This document shows positions 13,001-24,785 of a stretch of DNA of 64,000 nt, piece after piece. The notes beneath the pieces are model-generated. The model was not told the DNA's origin. It searched no databases and worked only from the letters and a program-made list of their open reading frames with translations. Made by a program: the position numbers and the translations under genes. This DNA comes from Epiperipatus broadwayi (lineage: Eukaryota > Onychophora > Udeonychophora > Euonychophora > Peripatidae): NCBI GenBank assembly GCA_028023455.1, contig JAQFVV010012396.1, forward strand, positions 10,822,296 to 10,886,295. Reading direction: 5' to 3'. Within the stretch, counting starts at the first letter, position 1, and every line of letters starts with the position of its first letter.

Positions 13001-13176
13001 AGAGATTCTAAAAGACCAGAAAGAGACCACATGTGAAATGGATGGATAAAATAAGAAAGTGTGCAGGGGGAATATAGAGAAGAGTGGTTAGAGATTGGAG
13101 AAGATGAATTAAACTTGGATAGACCTTCATCCTACAGTGGATTGATAATGGGTTGACAATGATGATGATGATATAA
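10020..13176 (+). pseudogene. RTE-like LINE, near full-length, inactivated
   Basis: The most complete of four related copies. The endonuclease part spans about 10388-11040: WDIIGLCE, later MGDSNARIG (10750-10776, out of frame with neighbours), EDTAELDYMLTNRKY and a final VSDH. The reverse transcriptase follows: KSMKKGKTLGNDEIIIDILKEA (split by later frameshifts) near 11698-11770, EQAGFKSGFSTVDHI, FVDYEKAFDSI and the catalytic DFADDVVVF at about 12388-12414. The C-terminal region (YKYLGQIINTDGN, YGSETWT, MLGVTRR) ends with a GATGATGAT tail near 13160. Stops and frameshifts at many places (for example 10616, 10803, 11036, 11325 and 12273) kill it. The 5' limit is estimated from homology with the inverted copy at 41.6-44.2 kb (shared AAGAATCCCCTGATTG). 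Such ORFs are often labelled craniofacial development protein 2-like in insect annotations. The clade is inferred. Confidence 0.85.
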
Positions 13177-16100
13177 AAACATTTATAAATAAGTAATAAG
13201 GAAATTTTAAATCAGTTAATATAATTGTAAAACTTGAATGATTATAAATTCTTTTTTATTTTTTTTAAAAAACAATATATTAAAAAACTAAGCATTTATT
13301 TAAAGATTTGTTTGTCTTATTTATCTTGTATTTGATAAATCAGTTTTAATTTATTTTGCATAATATAATTCTTGTATTTAGTTCTTATACATATAAAAAG
13401 TTGAAAGATAATCAAATATTGTGATTCACTTATTATAAATTAAATTTTGACAACTAAATAATTTTTTATAATAAATTATTTATAAACAAGTAATGGGATC
13501 ATTTATTAATGGAACATTTTTTTATTGAATAATCAATTTTGAAAGACAATTTAATTTTAAATTTATTAAAAAGTTTACAACACTGTTTGTTTTTAAATTT
13601 TATATGCATAAATTTTGATGCTATAATTTATTCTGATTCTGTTATTAGTGTAGGGTCAAACTTACTTTAAAATTCATAAATTTTCAAATATATGTAAATA
13701 AAGAACTTATTATTTATATATTGTAAGAAATGGAAGACTCTATCTTTACAATTGATTATCCAGTATATATATATATATATATATTGATTATCCAGTATAT
13801 ATATATATACTAAAAGAAGGGAATGATAGAAGCAGAGATTTTTTTTATGCATAATGTTTTGAATTATAATTGAGGAAAGATAATAGATATTTTTATTAGT
13901 TAGATTTATATATCTTCCTTTATAGAATTAATTATTCAATACACATTGTGATATTTTTTAAGATTGTACTTGAAAATGTTGCAATTTTTTTCTTTGTTTA
14001 TTATCTTCAATTTTATTTTATTTTTTTTTGTTATTAATTTTCTTGTCTCTTTCCTACTTTTGTGGTGTATAATTTTTATGATTGTAAATTTTGGCAATGA
14101 TAATGATATATACAAAATAAATAAAAAAACTATGAAAATCACTTTAGAAAATACTAATGATCAAAATGTATACAGATAAATCTGTTTGTTAAAAAGGAGA
14201 TTTATGATTTACAAATATATTTATTTATTTTTATGTATCATGAACTGTTTATATCTATTTTAAATATCTATAGTATTTATTTGTTTATTTATTTTTTTGA
14301 AATGATTGTAAAATATTAAAAAAAGTTTTTAAAAAAATTAAAAGATATGTGAATTAGCAAGAGTTTGTATAAATATTTCATGTATGCCATGGCAATCAAT
14401 GATGAAATAGAAGAAAAAGATACAGATCATGCTTTAAATTTCTTTGTTATTAATGACATTTTTTTTTGTATGGGAAAGAAGTAATCATAAACTTTGTTTT
14501 CACTAGATTTTTTTGTCTTCCACCTAAAGAAAAACTAAAGAAACTTTATCTTAATTATATACCAAAAAATGACTGGCTAGAGGAAAGCTGCTATCTGGAG
14601 TTGATTCCTCTTTGCCCTATCTCCTTAACTTCAATTTAAAGAAGGGAAAAAGTCATCAGCAAGCATCTACCTGAAAGGAGAAGATAAATTGTTTTAAATG
14701 ACTAGCTACCCTCTGCCATGAGGATAGAAATAAAATTGCAATGGTAGAAACATTTCAAATAATTCCATTATTTCTATTAATTCACGTCAGCATGACACAC
14801 AGAAAGGATACTTAAAGAAAAGTCAACTTCAGTTATTCAGAAAATTTATGCATTAATCAACAAAAGATTATCTGCCATGTTAATAAAATTCATGCAAAGC
14901 TAAACATAAATTTTTCAAAAAACTGTTGATTTAAAACAACATAAAAGACATATTAAAAAGGTTAATCAATTTGATTGTTTTTTTTAAAAATGAAATTATA
15001 TATATGTCAACACATGCATATATCTAATATATACAAAATATATGACTAATATATTATAAATGTCTTATATGAACTTTTGTAAACATATGTGTTTGTGAGA
15101 ACCATTTAAATGTAAATAAGGTTGTTATTATCAAAATTTATTTATTATTTTTTCTTTGTTGGCAAATAATTTGTAACCAAACCATTCAATAATCACAAGA
15201 TATATTTAAGGGGTAGGTTTACTATAATAATGTTATATCTATGAGTATTTATATGTTTAAACATAGGAATCCCTTTATTATAAGAGTTTATTATAGGAAG
15301 ATACTTGTTAGAGACTATAACTTAGTGATAAAATGTCTTGCTAGATGATAAAAAAATTACAAGTAATATTCTTTTGCCATAATTGAGAACTACTTAAAAA
15401 GATTTGGTTTAAGAAGTCTGCATTTGGATACTCTAAAAGTGGGAAGTGTAGTTAAGAAAACATATATATATATATGGTATAATCTTAAGAATATCTTGAT
15501 TTTGTTTTTAAAAAAAATGGATATTATGCTTTGTTATTTTATTATTATTGCCATTCTTGAGAGAAAAGAGAATATATAGATCATAAATAAAAGATACTAC
15601 TTGTTTTATGTAAAATGGCTTTGTATATTGTTTTGTTTTGAATTTCACCACTTATCAGTACAGGCGGGTCATGTTGCAATACTTGATTTCGATAACTTAA
15701 TTAACTTTATCCTGAGAATATTTAAATGCTAATGATCTCTTGAACAAACATCAATATAGCAACTATATTATATGACACTAATAATTTAAAAAATATTAAA
15801 TAAATTATTGATATTTAAGTATTTGTGAGTATTTTGGGAGCTGAACAGCAAGTATTAAAATTGAGGTAACCTTTCTAGTTGTAATGCTGCATTATAAATC
15901 TTAGTGACCAATGGTTGATTTTTTTTTTTATATCCTAGAGATTAAGGATCCTATTCATTCTTGTGAAGATTAGTCAAATCTCTGAATAAAAAAAAAAGTG
16001 AAACAAGTATTCTATTCATATAGTAGATATTATTGTGATTATTATTTTGGTAAAATACTATTTAGTAAAATATAATAATAAGTTAGGGAAATAAACTTGT

Positions 16101-16369
16101 TAAAAGTCAGGAGTCAATTTATGGATAAGATTTTGATTTAGATATAGAAATAAAAAATGGAAGGTAAAGTGTTCCCTTGACTCATTTTTAAGAGAGGGGG
16201 GGGGTACCAGTACAAATAATTGTAAGTTGAATTATTTTATAATTTTAATTCGATTTCAAATAGAATCATTAATACTACAAAGTTGTGTTGTTGCCAAATT
16301 ATTAAAGACAGCTTAATAATAATAAAAAAAAAAGAATTGATTTGTAAAAACTATTGACTTTTAGGTCAA
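13177..16369. other. Intronic AT-rich sequence with AT microsatellites
   Basis: Contains two short (AT)n blocks joined by a repeated ATTGATTATCCAGTATATAT motif (13748-13812), plus a G-run GAGAGGGGGGGGG at 16193-16204. No coding sequence could be supported. Small open frames at 13936-14179 overlap on both strands and are low-complexity. Confidence 0.45.
13744..13812. repeat. (AT)n microsatellite with duplicated flank
   Basis: The 20-base phrase ATTGATTATCCAGTATATAT occurs twice, each followed by AT dinucleotides. It is a simple local duplication. Confidence 0.7.
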
Positions 16370-16389
16370 CATGGGTGTAACAACAATCT

Positions 16390-16770
16390 CGGCCTAAGGG
16401 TGGCCTTTGAGCGTTCCATCATCGGATTTTCAATTGGATGGATGGTTGAAGAGTTGGAGTGTGGAGTGCATTGAAGCCTGTCCATTAGAGTAGGAGGATT
16501 TGCTATCTTAATATATATCTGAGCACTTGTAGCATATATGTGTAGAGATGGTAATCTGGACCAACTGATGATTGCTGGTTTAGCATGAAATACGTATATT
16601 GGTGATTATTTATCTTTTCGACATATGTGTGTTCAGGTGTATCAGTGTTATGAGATGGTGTGGAGAGTGGGATCATGTGAAAGTCTGTGCTCATACCCTG
16701 TCTATTATATAGATTATCGTATCTGTGTACACCGGGCTTGTTAGATATATATGCGTAAGCATGCAATTAT
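16390..16770 (+). repeat. Hammerhead-bearing repeat, single arm
   Basis: Homologous to the right arm of the fold-back at 44641-45402. Shared phrases in order are TTGAAGCCTGTC..ATTA, ATTTGCTATCTTAATATA, ATATATGTGT, the hammerhead core and GAGATGG.GTGGAGA. It contains the best preserved ribozyme-like core (16560-16603). The sequence is GC-richer than its surroundings. No protein is encoded; the open frame on the opposite strand (16503-16766) is an artefact of the repeat. Confidence 0.65.
16560..16603 (+). ncRNA. Type-I hammerhead ribozyme-like motif, core intact
   Basis: Order along the strand: ACCAA (16560-16564), CTGATGA (16565-16571), a hairpin with TGC/GCA stem and TGGTTTA loop (16573-16585), GAAA (16587-16590), a two-pair helix III AT..AT around ACGT (16590-16597), cleavage-position A (16598), then TTGGT (16599-16603) pairing with ACCAA. 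All invariant core bases of hammerheads (C3 to A9, G12-A14, the A15.1-U16.1 pair and H at 17) are present. The outer pairing continues (AGAT and AATC upstream against GATT and ATCT downstream), so helix I is long. Tiny helix III is a known feature of metazoan type-I hammerheads. Activity is inferred, not shown. Helix II is short (three pairs plus a mismatch). Confidence 0.65.
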
Positions 16771-17339
16771 ATCGGTTTAAGAAATAAAAAGAAAATTGGT
16801 TTATAAATTTAATAAAGCCATGAAATATTTTGTAAAGAAATGTATTATTTAATAATAAAAATAGTAAAATTATAATTTGTGTAATGAAGAGGATTTAAGA
16901 GAAAATAGTTTATTAATTTAATTTTTATATGCATGTTAGTTTTTTTTTTTAAAAAAGATAAAATTTACTGTATTTTATGATCTTTTACGTATGCCTTCTG
17001 GAAGAGGTTTAATGAAATAAGTTGCCTTTTTTTTTGTAATAAATCTGATGTTAAATTCAGATATTTTATTGAAAATTAGAACTAAAATTAAAAAGGCTAG
17101 AGAAACAACTTCAAAGTTTAGTGATAATTTAATTTTTTTCTTTTTTCCAGTAACCATAACTGAAAGCTATTTTATAATTATTTGGAAATTTAATCATTCA
17201 AAAGGCTATAAAGAGTGGTATATTCTCGAAAATCAGAATTGCCATTTTTCTAACCTTTGCAATCTGGCTATCCAGATGCAAGTATATATTTGAAAATTCT
17301 TATCGTGGTGTCTGCAACATCTATATCAAATTACTCAAA
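16771..17339. other. Intronic AT-rich sequence
   Basis: No recognised feature. The small overlapping frames at 16975-17293 are on opposite strands and show no domain. Confidence 0.4.
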
Positions 17340-17500
17340 CAGCTCAGGAACAGAGATAGATTGCTGGCTCCGGACTGGCTTTTTCATGAAACCTGGGCTA
17401 GGGTCACCCTCCCGGAGGAGTGAAGGAGGGCAATGGTCCCCAGTCTTGGACCACAGCAAGCTCTACAGAGTGACTGCCTTGCAACAGTGTAAAAAGAATA
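17340..17500. other. GC-rich island of unknown origin
   Basis: An abrupt GC-rich stretch (for example CCTGGGCTAGGGTCACCCTC and GGAGGAGTGAAGGAGGGCAA) within very AT-rich intron. A frame stays open from 17257 to 17538 on the plus strand, but the translation shows no family I know. The composition break suggests an inserted element fragment or a recently acquired repeat. Confidence 0.4.
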
Positions 17501-19514
17501 TAGCTATGTACAAGATAAACATGTTCAATTGTATCTAATAAATTTTAATTTATTTTAATTAAAAAAAAACCTATCTGAATGTGAAAAAAAAGTCTGTATA
17601 ATTCAATCTGATATTTTAATCTATAATAAAGATGTTTTTTAAATTCCAAAATAAATTAATACAATGTTAATTAGTTTGTCCAATGTGACAAACACAATTA
17701 TCAAGATAACAATAATAAATGCCATTAAAGATTGAGGCTAATGAGATATGTTGTAAAAGTAAAAATAGATTCTGAACAATAACAATAATTTTCAGTCTTA
17801 TATCAGAGAAGCCAACAGTGCAGATTGATTCAGGAAAAAGAAATGCCAATAGAGAAGCAGAGTGGTTGTTACCTGCAAGAAAGCAGAAAAGATGAAGAGC
17901 TACAACCAACCAAAAAATAAGGCTGATGCAGTAGCTGTTGTAACATTATCTCTAAGGGAAAAGAAAAACCACTAGTTAAAATATTTTTCCTAAGGCTGCC
18001 CTATGGTAAAACATTCTTCAATTGCTGACTATATAAAAGTATTTTTCAATACTACATCTAATTCAGCAATCATGATAATAATTGCTACTAAAAGAGTATT
18101 TGCTATGAATAGCTAAAGAATCAGAGACATCTCAGTTAAAAATCTGGAACAATGCAGTTTTATCCAGATTTGTATGTGTTTACGGAAAGAAAAACATGTC
18201 ATAAAAAAAAGAAAAGGATTCTGCCCTAATACCTATTGCAATCATTGATGCCCAAGAAGGATAATTAAAATACTCAACTTATAGAAACTTTTATCCTAAG
18301 ATTTGTATGAAATATAAAACCCAAGCTTGCAATATCAACATATACTATGCTAAAAGCATTTTATTATATGGGTAACATTTTCCTTTTCTATTTTCAAATA
18401 TAACAAACATGGAGTAAGGATTTCAGTATATTCATAATTACATTTAACTTAAATATGACTATTTGTTAATTTCAATATTTTGTATTTAATTTATTTTATG
18501 ATTTTATGGTAAAGCAACAATTTCATTATTTTATAATTAATCTAAATTAATTATTATATTATTAAATTTAGTTATTTTGCTGTTATGAACTCATTCAAAA
18601 CATATACTATTAATATATCACTAAACCTGAAAAGTCACACAATCCCCTGAGGAACATGCTGGAGTAATGAAAGTATATAAGATGATGATGATAAGATAAT
18701 AATTCACCCAAAAGTATTATTTCTCTAAAGAAAATCATATGTAAGACTAATTTAAATTGGACCTATAAAAAAAGAGAGAGAGAGAGAGAAAAGATTTTGG
18801 AGTTATTAGGTTGAATTTAACATTCAGAATGCTAATGTTGTTTCAATCATCATCACCTCCATGTTTGTTATACTTGATTTCATCAATACATTTTGATGTA
18901 GCAAGCATTTTGAATCAATATGCCATTACTATACATATATATAGTAAGGTATACATGGTATTGCATTATGTTATAAAACATAATTTAATAAATCATATTA
19001 CACTGCTTGCGTATGCAAAATTAATTATAATTCATGCTGGATTTTTAACAGTAGCAGCCAGTCATAAACGAATATGACCAATCTAAAGATAATCTCAAGT
19101 ATTGTGGTGATTGATTATTGGTGTACTTTTATTTTGAATACTAAAATGTCTTTAAGTTCTATATCTACAAACTGATCATTATCTCCTATTTTAATCATAA
19201 AAAATATTTTTGCATCATTTGAAAGAATTAAAGATTGCAACCTTTAATTTTAATTATTTTGATAAAATATTTTAATCCAGAACCTACTGAACAGTAGTAG
19301 AAATTTTGGTGATCTCATGAAGATAAAAAAAATGTGTTCTATCCACAATGTGAATTCAGGGAAGAACTTAATCCTTCAATCTGAATTTATTTTTGAATTA
19401 AGAAATATTTAGAAAATTATTCAAGTTTAATGTTTTAATGAATAATATTTTGGTATTGTAATTTTCATTACACCACTCTCACAGAATGCAGGGAATGTTT
19501 TTTATCCGCTTTTA
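17501..19514. other. Intronic AT-rich sequence
   Basis: Contains a short (GA)n tract (18772-18791). Otherwise no supported gene or repeat. Frames at 17667-17909 and 18811-19077 have no recognisable domain and no gene context. Confidence 0.4.
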
Positions 19515-19697
19515 ATACCCTGTGAAGGGATGTAATCATAAACATATGATTAAAGACATGTGAAAAAGATCTCTAAGAAATTGTGGTCTGAACCAATTGA
19601 TGAGTGCTGGTTCAGCACACAATATGCATCTTGGGGATCATAGATCTTTTGCATGTCTTTGATCACGTCTATGATTACATCCCTCCACAAGTTGTTA
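19515..19697 (+). repeat. Stem-loop element enclosing a hammerhead-like core
   Basis: The arms GGGATGTAATCATA..AAAGACATGTG..AAGATCT (19527-19573) and AGATCTTTTGCATGTCTTT..TATGATTACATCCC (19642-19683) are inverted complements. The ribozyme-like core lies in the loop, so the long arms extend its helix I. This is a compact version of the hammerhead-bearing repeat family. No protein coding. Confidence 0.75.
19593..19634 (+). ncRNA. Hammerhead ribozyme-like motif, degenerate core
   Basis: CCAA (19593-19596), TTGATGA (19597-19603), perfect helix II GTGC/GCAC with loop TGGTTCA (19604-19618), ACAA (19619-19622), helix III AT..AT around ATGC, cleavage-position C (19630), then TTGG (19631-19634). The architecture is conserved but three core bases are changed (C3 to T; G12 to A and A13 to C in the GAAA box), so it should be inactive. 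The conserved helix II and helix I support a real relative of the 16560 copy. Confidence 0.6.
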
Positions 19698-21931
19698 AAA
19701 ATGGATAGAAAACAGTCTCCATCTTGCAGTGAGAATGGTATAATGAAAAGTACGCTATAGAAATATTATTCATTTTTGGACAATATCTAGTCTATGAGTG
19801 ACTAATAAAAAAGTACCGTTTTAACTTTTAAAATATGAAAAGTTATCTATTAACTACGTCCAATCTTATTAAATATTTTCATCTGGGAAACTGAAATCAT
19901 TTAATGCCCCGAAGACCATATTTAACTGAAGCAGTTTTATCTGGCTTAATGTAATGAAATTCTTTTTAATAAACATCTGATTTTCTAAAGTAATTAAAAC
20001 ATCTAAAACTATTATTTTCAAAAATCTTCAAATTTGCCGAAATCACAAGAATTATAAATTAAGTATAAAATTTTGTAAAAATGAGAAAAAAATAAATCAT
20101 TAATTGCTAGTAATAATTAAATTTTCTAGGAAAAAAAACTTATTACAGTCAGTCATTGCTGTTGTTAATATGTATCGCATATCATTTTAAATTTACCTCT
20201 GGCAACTAGAAGAATAGAATAAAAAATAAAAGTTTTATTTCATTATAAACTTTATTAAATTCCTTTTTTAATTTGAATTTCATGTAATATTTTTTTGATA
20301 TATTTATCATTAAATTAGAATGGCTTATCCTAATCAACATAAATTTCACTTATAATCTGTTTTTTTTTTTAATAACCGAAATACAGGCTTATATACCTGT
20401 ATCAATATATGTAATATATAGGGTATAAATCTGTTTTTTTTTTTTTTAAATTCCTTTAAATTACAAAATCGGTTGTTTATTTATTTTATATAAAATTATA
20501 CCATTAATTTTAATTTTAAATTGGATTTTTTTCTCCTTAATTTAAAGTCATTTATTTTTCCAAATCTACTACAATTGCAGCAGGAAGGTCTTAACAATAT
20601 TTTAATGACAATTTAATTCCTGATTTCACTAAAAAGGCTTGATAATGCTATGTTACATATACAAAGTTAGTTTGCGACATAACTGTCCTAAATTCAAAAT
20701 AAATGAATACACATATAAAAAATATATAAATAGATTACTTATTTCAGAATAGTTTTATCTCTTATTTCATATAACAACTGAACGTTATTCTAGAGCATCA
20801 TTACACAGCTAGAATCTACCTGTCTATTTTTTCAAGTGATTTATTACCCCACTTAGAGTCATTTATTTGTATGTCATGGTTTCTGAATTTAATAAAGTGA
20901 TCCTCCGATATTTAACTTATCTTTTTTCTCAAAAGAGATCTTATGAAAAGATTAAAAATCTTTTTTAAAGACTGGGCTCTTGTTCCCAATCCAACAAAGA
21001 TAGCAAGTTCAATTTTTGATTTAAACAACTTGGAGATATATAATCGGAATATAACATTTTGCAGTAATAGACAGAAACACAATCATATCTGATGCTACTT
21101 AAGAGAAGAAACATTTTATCATGGTCTGCAATATTTTACTACTTTATCTAAGGTTAAATCAAAATTAATTTATAGGAAGAACTTTCTTAGAAAGCTGTCT
21201 AGCATTACTTGAAACTGTGCTGCAAGAATTGTATGGATAACTTCATTAGCATTAGCATATTCTATTGATGAATATTGAATTTATTTTGGAGAAAAAATCT
21301 CACACTAAACTTCTGAATACTGAATTAAATATTTCATGAGAAATATTGTTGGCACACTCAACTCTACTCCATTGTAATTCTTTCATATATTTCTTTATCA
21401 AATATTAAAGAGAAAATACCTGACAGAAAATATATAATTAAGCAAATAAAGACACCCTTTTTGGATATTCAACCAACAATTTACAATTATTAGTGTAAAA
21501 AAAAAAAAAAGAAATTCAGGAAGGTCCAAGCTAATTCATTTTTCCAGATCCAACAATGAAAACAGTTGGATTTAGATTTTTTTTTTAAGACATGGAGTCT
21601 TATCAACAGATTTAGATCAACTCATTTGCTAAATAAGTGGAATTTAATTATTTAACAAATACAAATCACAGTGCCAGAATTGAAATATTTAATAAAGCTA
21701 TTAGTGAATCTATTTCTTAGTTGAAATCTCTACAAATTTCTTTATAATATTTTGTTAATAGTTAAGTTGTCTAAAAAAAAAAAAAATTAACTAATTAAAT
21801 AAATTTTGTGTAGATAATGTTACATATAAATATTGCTTCATTAAAATAAAAATCTTACAAGATATTCTTTTACAATAAATTTCTAAACAGCAGAGCTTAT
21901 TAGATCTAAAGTATAAAAAACTAAATTAGTC
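19698..21931. other. Intronic AT-rich sequence
   Basis: About 2.2 kb with homopolymer runs and no supportable gene, RNA or structured repeat. Confidence 0.4.
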
Positions 21932-22043
21932 AAGCATTGTTAGCTGAGAGGTCATCGCAGCCACCTGACAAGCAAGTAGTTGGTTGCAGATGGTTGTGGG
22001 TTCGCATCCCGGCCGATGCTATGACATATGAAAAAAAAAAAGA
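21932..22043 (+). repeat. tRNA-derived SINE, copy 2 (best preserved)
   Basis: Contains an A-box-like TTAGCTGAGAGG (21940-21951) and a near-consensus B box GGTTCGCATCC (21999-22009), about 48 bases apart, then GGCCGATGCTATGACATATG and an A-rich tail. The spacing fits a tRNA-type Pol III promoter. It is not a tRNA gene: no acceptor stem pairing is evident and the 3' part is unrelated. The ATG frame over it (21937-22185) is spurious. Confidence 0.8.
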
Positions 22044-22923
22044 AACTAAATTAAATGGTTTTAAGGAGTTAATAGGCAGTATTGCTTCAATGATCAATGA
22101 CTTAGTTAATAATTCATTATTGTTGAAGCTGTCAATGAATGAGGCAAAATTAAGCAGATACAACATAACATGTAATCATATTTAATTTCCTAAAGCAATA
22201 CATAAGTATGATATACAGAATCATATTATAGAAAATGGTTTTTATGATTCTAGGAATTAGATTAAGGCAGATGAAGCTTGGAAATTAAGCTAGCCATTTT
22301 CAGTCCGTAATGAATATCTATTTATTCCTAAAAGATAAACTTTTAAACAATACAATATGACAATTTTCTAATCTAGAAATAAGGCCTTCTTCTTCACTGC
22401 TTTTTTGTGTAGAGACCTTTTCTCTAAAGTGGGCTCTTTTTTTATATCTATAATGGTTAAGGCAAACACAAATCATGATATGAAATGATATATGCTTTTC
22501 AAATAAAGTTCTAAGGAAAACAAAGCCAGTCAGTTTACCTAGGCATCTAACTTTATAATTCTTTTGAGGTATTATAATGATGTTTATGGAAGTATCATAA
22601 CATGCTCAATGATAAAGGAAATTTATAAATCTCTTAATAGACATTGTTGAAAAATGTTGATAGTTTGTGTGTGTATATATTTATACTGAAATAGTAATTT
22701 CATGAAGGTTAAACAGTTGGCACATATAAATTAGTAGATAGGTAATAGTGTGATATTTTTGCAGACTAAATAAGGCAAAAGAAGTCAGGATAATTTGAAG
22801 TGAAATTTACTAAAAAGTTAGTTATCACTAGTATATAATTAGGACAGTTTTAACAATTAACTGCGTGTATAAATTTAATTTATTTATGTTAGAATAAATA
22901 TATTAAGTGGGTAAAAGTACAAA
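22044..22923. other. Intronic AT-rich sequence
   Basis: No feature recognised in ~880 bases between the SINE and Tigger-like copy C. Confidence 0.4.
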
Positions 22924-22925
22924 TA

Positions 22926-23223
22926 CACCTGGGTCTCGTTTTATGTGGATTATTTTAATGCAATTTTGAAGTTATGGATTCATGTTTCTTCTTAATATCT
23001 TTCATATTTCACTATATTTATTAGATATTAAGAAATTTAAATTATTAATAACTTATTTTGACTTGAAATGCTTTTTTATTTATTTCAAAAATATATCGTT
23101 ATATTAGCAGCTAACAACGTGAATATGGTTTGAAGCTGTATGTAAATAACCTATTTATACTAATGAGTAAATAATAATAATAATAATATAAATCAGCATT
23201 TTTTATAGCATCTGTATACAATT

Positions 23224-23262
<39 letters not shown>

Positions 23263-23977
23263 GATTTATACTTACATATAAAACTATCGCAATAAATATT
23301 CAAAAAATTTAAACTTTTAAAATGTATTTTGTTACATATAACAGAAATAAATAATCTTTTAGATTTTTAAAATAAAAATTGAAGATTTTATAAACTGAAA
23401 ATAATCTTTCTAATGATAATGTATAATTTTTTTGTTTTAATTATGATCTCATTTTTTTAATATAGAAATAGAAAACCATTAACACAGCACAAGACTGAAA
23501 ATGGTGCTAGTTGTACATTACATCATGAATAAAAATAAAGTGGCTAACAGGTTTCTCTAGCCATAATTGCTGAGAGATTCTTGACTTTGTTTAAGGAGAA
23601 GCCACAATACATCACATCGAATCTGATTTCTTACCAATTCACAAATGAATGCATATTGTCAAATAGCTGTAATAATTAAAATATGTATGAAAAATGTAAA
23701 ATTAAATATTGTAGTTAATAAAAAAAGTAAAAAAAGTTTGTCTTGTATTATTTTTTTTTCAAATATTTGGAATTTTTTATTAGTTATACTTTATTTGCTT
23801 ATTTTTTTAATGCGAATTTTAAAGTAATTTTTCCTTGTTGCTTTGCTTTTATGTGAATTCTGAAAAATACAGAACATATCCCCCATTTTTCAAGGTAAGT
23901 TAAGTCTATTTTTGTGCGATTTTTTTAATGCGGGTTTTCCATAGAACCTATCTACTGCATAAAATAAGACCCAGGTG
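22926..23977 (+). mobile_element. Tigger/pogo-like element copy C, mosaic interior
   Basis: Termini CACCTGGGTCTCGTTTTATG and the matching GACCCAGGTG are flanked by TA at 22924-22925 and 23978-23979. The outer ~80 bp on the left and ~500 bp on the right match copies A and B. The interior from about 23007 to 23470 does not. It instead matches the arm of the piggyBac-like element (CACTATATTTATTAGATATT at 36465 and following, through CTGAAAATAATCTTTCT). A (TAA)n microsatellite (23226-23262) lies inside. No transposase frame. This looks like an internally replaced copy. Confidence 0.75.
23226..23262. repeat. (TAA)n microsatellite
   Basis: About 12 TAA units inside the mosaic transposon copy; a shorter TAA run lies at 23171-23187. 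Confidence 0.9.
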
Positions 23978-24562
23978 TATACATAAAAATTCAATATATA
24001 TATATAAATTAGCTGGATGTATGTGAAAGAATATATAGAACATTATTTATATTTACTTTAAAATAGAAATTGATTTACGTAATGTTAAATTTTTTTTATT
24101 TATAAGTTTTTCTTAGAAAGATTCTAAAATAATATATAGTGTTAAATGTAAGTAGGAAAAATGTTTAGAAATAAAACCTTATTTAAGATTTAAAAAAAAT
24201 TAAAAATCAAATCTAAGCATAAAAAAACAGAATTTAATCTATAAATATCAAAATAATCTACCATATATATATAAAATGATAAGTGAAATGGAAATATAAC
24301 CAAATGACACAGTTCACTAAAAATATTAAATAATATTTACTGAGGCTATAACCTCGATAATATGCGTATAAAATGCGATAATAGGGACCTCTACAGGTGT
24401 TTTAACCACAAGCTTACACGTAATCAATGTGCATTTAATAAATTTATAATTAAAAATATTAAATACAAATTTCTCCTATCTGGCTACCATCAGAAAAAAG
24501 TACAAACTGTTGTTAAAAATCTTGCAGAAACAGAGCATTTTTAGTAAAAAAAATACAGTACT

Positions 24563-24785
24563 CCAAGAGTTCATAAGAAGTTTGAGCACTAGATTTGCAA
24601 GCACCAGAATCAATCCTGGTACTTCCCAATTTAAAGTAGAATACTCTGTCTATTATACAGGGCAAAAAGTCTAATGGCTTTATTGCTCTGCAGTTCATAA
24701 GAAGTTTGAGTAACAGATCAATCCTGAGATATCATGATTCCAAGTTGCATGTTCTACCACTACACCAAATTGCACATGGCATTTA
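24563..24785 (-). repeat. Dimeric tRNA-derived SINE
   Basis: Read on the minus strand, the first unit has an A box TGGTGTAGTGG (about 24763-24773), then AGAACATGCAACTTGGAATC and a B-box-like CAGGATTGATCTG. The second unit (about 24590-24690) has GAGTATTCTACTT and AGGATTGATTCTGG. Both units end in CTCAAACTTCTTATGAACT (present at 24569-24587 and 24692-24710). Two tRNA-like halves in tandem are typical of composite SINEs. Unrelated to the SINE at 21.9 kb. Confidence 0.65.

Noticed and set aside
13936-14179. Overlapping hydrophobic ORFs on both strands
   Set aside because: Low-complexity T/A-rich sequence yields Phe/Ile/Leu-rich frames on both strands; no start context or homology.
21932-22043. 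Functional tRNA gene
   Set aside because: A and B boxes are present, but no acceptor stem or anticodon arm can be closed, and it has an A-rich tail and a paralogue: a SINE.
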